A stretch of DNA of 54,917 nucleotides, from contig DASXAQ010000010.1 of NCBI GenBank assembly GCA_036406615.1, forward strand, positions 1 to 54,917. The letters are read 5' to 3'. The position numbers and the translations under genes were made by a program. Position 1 is the stretch's first letter; every line of letters begins with the position of its first letter. Below are positions 53,408 to 54,917 of this stretch, piece after piece. The notes beneath the pieces were generated by a model. That model saw only the letters and a list, made by a program, of their open reading frames with translations, was not told the origin of the DNA and ran no database searches. This DNA comes from DASXAQ01 sp036406615. Its GTDB lineage: Bacteria > Actinomycetota > UBA4738.

Positions 53408-54917
<1,510 letters not shown>

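Overview
This is a GC-rich chromosomal window that reads as Actinomycetota, from a lineage I cannot name. The beta' N-terminus at the right edge is very close to actinobacterial RpoC, including the long charged coil after the zinc ribbon. Initiation at GTG, TTG and possibly CTG is common, several genes look leaderless, and genes are packed with ATGA/GTGA/TGATG overlaps. I see no insertion sequence, integrase, phage gene, CRISPR array or rRNA.

Left third (1-24.2 kb): a catabolic island that looks built for polyamines or related amines. It holds a PuuB-like FAD oxidase, a PuuD-like class I amidotransferase hydrolase, two class III aminotransferases, a flavin amine oxidase, an aldehyde dehydrogenase and a complete PotABCD-type ABC importer. 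Interleaved are CoA-dependent genes: two acyl-CoA dehydrogenases, an ADP-forming acyl-CoA synthetase, a crotonase-fold enzyme, a CrtI-like oxidoreductase and an EamA transporter. A TetR gene sits in the middle. Near-identical 14-bp palindromes (TGAACGGCCGTTCA type) occur at the TetR promoter, at the divergent CrtI/synthetase/dehydrogenase operon, at the second dehydrogenase/aminotransferase operon, and in weaker form before the importer. I infer one TetR-controlled amine-to-acyl-CoA regulon. The leftmost operon carries two eroded genes: an IclR regulator without its effector domain and a CrtI-like gene with a large in-frame internal deletion.

Middle (24.4-29.4 kb): a DUF1003 membrane protein, then the tRNA-Trp-secE-nusG-rplK-rplA-rplJ-rplL block, with a clear promoter before the tRNA and an L10 leader plus attenuator before rplJ. 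NusG has a 218-residue Ala/Glu-rich N-terminal extension and L10 a long Ala/Glu/Pro-rich C-terminal one.

Right third (29.4-49.2 kb): a Wzx/Wzy-type surface polysaccharide cluster lies between rplL and rpoB. It has a WecA-like initiator, a Wzz-BY-kinase fusion, a UDP-HexNAc dehydrogenase, three SDR nucleotide-sugar enzymes (including a GMD-like/GDP-fucose-synthase-like pair), an O-carbamoyltransferase, five glycosyltransferases, a flippase, a polymerase and two methyltransferases.

Right edge (49.2-54.9 kb): rpoB with its own promoter, then an rfbC-type sugar epimerase lodged between rpoB and rpoC and overlapping the rpoC start by one base. rpoC runs off the window.
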